Origin: Corella eumyota
Lineage: Eukaryota > Chordata > Ascidiacea > Phlebobranchia > Corellidae
Length of the DNA: 64,000 nt
NCBI GenBank assembly: GCA_963082875.1
Contig: OY720100.1
Location: 3,534,001 to 3,598,000, forward strand
Direction of reading: 5' to 3'
Position numbers and translations under genes: made by a program. Below the pieces are notes generated by a model, which was given only the letters and a program-made list of their open reading frames with translations, did no database searches and had not been told where the DNA came from. The stretch's first letter is position 1, and the number at the start of each line of letters is the position of its first letter. Positions 60,281 to 64,000 of the stretch are shown in pieces.

Positions 60281-61154
60281 TTTCTTCGACGTAATTTTAG
60301 TTAAAAACACAAGTACATAGGTTTGTATTGCAACTTTGCAAAATTAAAATTATTGCAACGTTAGACTACGTACACTATCTCTCTTAGCTTAAGTTTTAAT
60401 ACTATGATATGCTGTGCCTTATGTTTAATAAATCAGTCTGAACTATTGCTAATTTTGACTATATCAAATCTGAGAATCGTAATATTACTGACGTTTTATA
60501 TATAGCGTAGTCTCTTCGGTATGACTGTGCAAAATTGAAATGACTTGGCTAAACTTTAAACAGTTGCCGGTAAATTTCCATTCGAATCAGTATAAAAGAA
60601 ACTCTCTTTCACACACCTTTAGGCGATACGCGTCGACGCTTCTAGAGCTTCTAAGGTTTTATGTTGACTTTTCGATTGGTATCCTGTTTCAAATCCTGTA
60701 AGCCTAAAGAATGACAAAGCATTTTTCGCGATGACAGGCAATTTTCTACAATTCAACTTTTTCTAGAAAGATTTATTACGAATTCAAATTTTCTTGTCAG
60801 ACACAAATAAAATATCTTTTATTTTTATAGTTGTATTGATTGCCTGACTTAAACAACTGTTAAGCGCCTAAACTTAACAATGGGACTGTATTATACTTTA
60901 ATAACGCAAGAGGTATTATTTTACAGGGTTGCGGTTATCTCATATTCACAAGTCAATCTTTTTTTTGTGCTTCACTTACAAAACACTTACTAAGTCCCAC
61001 GCTTGTGCTTTAACGATTTTGAACTCAGTGAACTACTTAACAGTTATTTAACATAGTTTAATATACTCAGTTGTCAAAAAGGTCCGTTTTTTATGTACTA
61101 TTACAACTGCTGTGTAAAACCCAAAAATTAGGTTGCATATATATTTCGCAAAAT

Positions 61155-61160
61155 TTTATT
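61155..61160 (-). terminator. Poly(A) signal of the first CRAL-TRIO gene
   Basis: AATAAA on the minus strand 28 nt after the stop. Confidence 0.45.
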
Positions 61161-61188
61161 CTTTTTGGTATAAATTAATATGTAAAAT

Positions 61189-62004
61189 CTACAAGGGGGT
61201 ATCTTGGTTGGCTAGTAGTTCATCTTTCCAGTTGCTGTCAATTTCAGGCCCAGTACCAGCAAACATTGGCGGCAATACCGACTTATCCACGATCTCGTAC
61301 AACTTGCTGAAATCCTGGCCGTGCAAACGAAATCTTTTGCGCATTTTTTCTTTCAACAAGGGGTAAATCATGGCATAGATTATGTCAAATAACACGGGCT
61401 CGTTGGTCACGTTTAAGCTCTTAACGCGGGTTGGCATCGCATCTTGCAGGATTCCCATAAAATTTTTGGCAAGAAATGGTGTCATTTGTTTGACGTAATC
61501 ATTTCCATAAGCGAAGTCGCTGATTACAGTGACCCCACATATTTGAAACTTTTCACTTTCCAGTACTTTTTCCATGGTAAGAATAATATTCGCCATCCAA
61601 TCAGTCGGCGTTTGGTTGGGAACCAAACCCGGTCTACTGATTATAACTGTCGACCCGTCTCTTGCATACCCATGCAAGGGAACAACGGATCCAGCGTTTA
61701 TAGTTTCACTAATCAACGCTGGGCTTTTAATTTTTTCATACACTTCTTTAAGCGAACTGATTTTAACATGGTAATTAGTCAGCATTTCAAGGGCAACGGT
61801 CTGGTTAAACTTTTTGGCGCGTAAAAATCTTAGAATAAAATCATCGCTTTCTTTGACTAGCTTATTATCGGGATTTTTTGTTTTAAAAGCATTACGCAGT
61901 TCGTCAATAGCTGCCAATCTTTCAGAATTGTTTCTGGGTTCATTAAGTTCAGATACCGCCTTCTCTAATAACTCATCAGATAGATGGCATTCATAGCGAC
62001 CCAT
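61189..62004 (-). CDS. CRAL-TRIO lipid-transfer protein, alpha-tocopherol transfer protein-like, copy 1
   Basis: A single frame of 271 aa. The N-terminal three-helix CRAL-TRIO N domain (ESDDFILRFLRAKKFNQTVA, residues about 50-70) is followed by the lipid-binding SEC14-type domain with GVTVISDFAYGNDYVKQM, RVKSLNVTNEPVLFDIIYAM, LLKEKMRKRFRLHG and LPPMFAGTGPEID. This is the class of alpha-tocopherol transfer protein, TTPAL, clavesins and CRALBP, cytosolic carriers of vitamin E, retinoids or phosphoinositides; the ligand cannot be told. The coding region has no intron, unlike vertebrate TTPA. It lies 570 bp downstream of a same-strand paralogue with which it aligns over its whole length, so the two arose by tandem duplication. 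Confidence 0.93.
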   Translation of the reverse strand: MGRYECHLSDELLEKAVSELNEPRNNSERLAAIDELRNAFKTKNPDNKLVKESDDFILRFLRAKKFNQTVALEMLTNYHVKISSLKEVYEKIKSPALISETINAGSVVPLHGYARDGSTVIISRPGLVPNQTPTDWMANIILTMEKVLESEKFQICGVTVISDFAYGNDYVKQMTPFLAKNFMGILQDAMPTRVKSLNVTNEPVLFDIIYAMIYPLLKEKMRKRFRLHGQDFSKLYEIVDKSVLPPMFAGTGPEIDSNWKDELLANQDTPL

Positions 62005-62572
62005 TGTATACTTTATTTAGTATTCAACTTTTAATAAATTGCCTAAAACCTTTTTAACATTAAGCAAAAAGTAAATTATTAACTAAGTACAATGCGACCT
62101 TCGCAAAGTGTATGTAAGTAAGACGTGATGTGAAATGAATACGTATTAGTCTTTATGGCCGCAAAATAAACTTTGTTTAGTCGAATAGGCACTCTCTGTG
62201 CTTTATTACTTGTCCTCTGTTTGTTGTATAATAACTTTAAAATATTGACAAATAAGAAATTTCTTTTTAAATGTTTTTTATTTAACAACGATGTAACGTT
62301 TTTAATGTACAGATGTTACATAAAAAACAATTATTAAAAAGCTTATAAAAAAACAATATTGCACAATAGTTGTCGTATGGCCTTAATCTCCATTTAAAAT
62401 ACATTGTTGCCTAACTAGAATTTTAAACTAAATTATTCATTATTGAATTATGAAAAAGCTATAAACAGATATAGGAAAATTTAATAAAGCTATAGAAAAT
62501 CACAGCCTACTTTGATTGCGAAAAAAACTGGGTTTTGCATTTAAATTAAAAGAAAACGTGAATAATGGTAAA
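62005..62572. promoter_or_regulatory. Spacer between the two CRAL-TRIO genes
   Basis: About 570 bp, AT-rich; should contain the promoter of copy 1 and the 3' UTR of copy 2. No further element is clear. Confidence 0.4.
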
Positions 62573-63397
62573 TTATAAGGCAGTATCTTGGCTTATAAGT
62601 TGTGATTTCCATTCTTCTGGGTCTAATTCTGGTCCCAACCCAGCAAACATTGGTGGCAACACAGCCTTATCCACCCTTCGGTATAATCCATCAAAATTAG
62701 TACCAAGCAGACTAAACCTTTCTTTCATTTTTTCTTTAATGAATGGTTGAGCAATTTTCCAAACCACTTCGAAAAACTTAGGTGCATTTGTTATGTTCAT
62801 ACTTTTTGTACGAACCGGTAAAGAGTCCTGCACTATGCTGACGAATTTCTTTTGCATAGAGGGCCCGCTTTGTTTTACATATTCCATCCCATAATAGGCT
62901 AGATCTTGGATAACAGTAACACCACTTACTTGAGTTTCTTCGTCTTCTATCATTTTCTCGATGCTTAAAAATATAGCAGCGTACAACTCAAGAATGTCCT
63001 GTTTTTCTCCGATGCCAGGTCGCCCAATAACAACCTTAGAACCATCTCTTGCCCTTCCCTTTATAGGAAGAACTACGCCAAGGTTCAGGTTATCTTCTAT
63101 AAGTATTGGGTTTCGTACTTTGTCAAAAACCTCAGGCCATGCTGCAATGTTCACGTGGTAGTTTAACAAAATTTGCAATGCGCGGTCTTCTTCAAATTTT
63201 CGGGCTCTTAAGAACCGAAGTAGAAAAGCATCATCCTCTCGAACAAGTTTAGTTTCGGGATACTTTTCCTTAAATGCATCTCTGAGTGAGTCAATTGCTT
63301 CTAATCGTTTTTGATTGTCTCTGGGTTCGTTTAGTTCTAGACATGCTTTATCCAATATAGCAGGTGACAATTTACATTCATATCTTTCTTGTGTCAT
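62573..63397 (-). CDS. CRAL-TRIO lipid-transfer protein, alpha-tocopherol transfer protein-like, copy 2
   Basis: A single frame of 274 aa with the same layout as its neighbour: REDDAFLLRFLRARKFEEDR in the N-terminal helices, ILLNYHVNIAAWPEVFDKVR, then GVTVIQDLAYYGMEYVKQSG, RTKSMNITNAPKFFEVVWKI, FIKEKMKERFSLLG and LPPMFAGLGPELDPEEWKS. The two proteins share roughly half their residues by eye, so the duplication is not recent. Both keep the full domain and are presumably expressed. A TATA-like box lies about 75 bp above the ATG. Ligand unknown. Confidence 0.93.
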   Translation of the reverse strand: MTQERYECKLSPAILDKACLELNEPRDNQKRLEAIDSLRDAFKEKYPETKLVREDDAFLLRFLRARKFEEDRALQILLNYHVNIAAWPEVFDKVRNPILIEDNLNLGVVLPIKGRARDGSKVVIGRPGIGEKQDILELYAAIFLSIEKMIEDEETQVSGVTVIQDLAYYGMEYVKQSGPSMQKKFVSIVQDSLPVRTKSMNITNAPKFFEVVWKIAQPFIKEKMKERFSLLGTNFDGLYRRVDKAVLPPMFAGLGPELDPEEWKSQLISQDTAL

Positions 63398-64000
63398 TTT
63401 ACAAAAGATGTTTATTTAAACTGAAAATTCGTTGTTAAATTAAACAAATTACTTGAATAAATACTGTTCTATTTTATAAACTTTTTACAATAAACTGACA
63501 ATGGCATAGACTACACTGCAAATAATTTATCATTTACGTTTAAACAACGTTAGAGAAAAACTAAAACCTGTATTTAATGTTCATTTTACACTAATATAAG
63601 TAAAACCCCTAAAGCAGTAACTGTTAGATAGTGTCAATTTCAGCAGATTCTAAGAAAAATAGAGAAATAAGATCAGCATGATATTTGAAAATCGTGATGT
63701 TACTGCTACATGCTGATAATTAATTACATGCTATCTTAAAAATACGTTATACATTATAGCTTATAGGTTATTGCGACATCATTTATCATAGCAATCGCCT
63801 TATTAAAACATACGCAGTACAAAACCTGTCTTTTTTATATTTTTCTGTTATGTAACTTGTTTGTATTGTTAGATAAATAGTATTTACTTAGCCATGAAAA
63901 TAACTACTTTAAATCTTTGCCCTTACGAAATTAGCTTTGTTACATAACTTAAACCAGTTTGTTACTTACACTAGCCTAGTAAAAATGTAATTTACTAGAC
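63398..64000. promoter_or_regulatory. Upstream region of CRAL-TRIO copy 2, to the window edge
   Basis: About 600 bp, AT-rich. Nothing beyond the TATA-like box near 63475 is seen. Confidence 0.4.
63472..63479 (-). promoter_or_regulatory. TATA box of CRAL-TRIO copy 2
   Basis: TATAAAAT on the minus strand, about 75 bp above the ATG. Confidence 0.4.

Larger units (their letters stand above)
60203..61188. promoter_or_regulatory. GST upstream region and 3' region of the first CRAL-TRIO gene
   Basis: About 990 bp. The left end holds the GST promoter; the right end has the poly(A) signal of the CRAL-TRIO gene. A plus-strand TATAAAAG at about 60,592-60,599 has no gene downstream that I can find. Confidence 0.4.

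Noticed and set aside
60592-60599. Plus-strand TATAAAAG as promoter of a gene
   Set aside because: No plus-strand coding exon follows before the convergent CRAL-TRIO gene.

Overview
The window reads as nuclear DNA of an invertebrate chordate, most likely an ascidian tunicate close to Ciona. The sequence is AT-rich, introns are short with GT..AG ends, genes are packed on both strands, and the proteins are metazoan orthologues: PDCD10, BCOR, PCID2, GHITM, PCCB, DYNLT2B, CCDC62 and an HSF5-like factor. A tRNA-headed SINE recurs in introns. The species call is inference; no ribosomal or mitochondrial marker is present.

Layout. The left edge holds the 5' part of an unrecognised disordered-protein gene (-), then a large receptor with many LDL-receptor class A modules fused to a seven-helix GPCR (-), PDCD10 (-) and a small intronless CAP-Gly gene (-). 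After a 4.5 kb gap, a 17-exon BCOR-like corepressor gene (+, 15.6-30.7 kb) carries an intronless tail-anchored PTPN1/PTPN2-type phosphatase gene (-) nested in its second intron. The centre is dense and mostly paired: DYNLT2B (-) with PCID2 (+) head to head, GHITM (-) with a long EF-hand-like repeat gene (+) head to head, then PCCB (+) tail to tail with an ADP-ribosylglycohydrolase-fold gene (-). The right part holds an HSF5-like factor (+), CCDC62 (+) with SINE-filled introns, a decayed GST fragment, a sigma-class GST (-) and two tandem intronless CRAL-TRIO lipid-transfer genes (-).

Exon models were built by reading splice sites and checking that exon lengths and phases join into one open frame. 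The multi-exon models close this way with lengths near the known families (PDCD10 216 aa, PCID2 398 aa, PCCB 534 aa, GST 199 aa).

The genes are not one pathway. Themes that recur are cilium or sperm genes (DYNLT2B, CCDC62, HSF5-like, the EF-hand-like protein with a perfect RFX X-box upstream), mitochondrial genes (GHITM, PCCB), and a high share of intronless coding regions (CAP-Gly, PTPN1/2-like, GHITM, EF-hand-like, two CRAL-TRIO). The most interesting points are the BCOR-like protein with an extra N-terminal ankyrin pair and a C-terminal tail, a hydrolase-fold protein that lacks the usual metal-binding motifs, the nested phosphatase retrogene, a SINE-in-SINE insertion, and the GST relic. 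No retrovirus-like or other capsid-bearing element was recognised.
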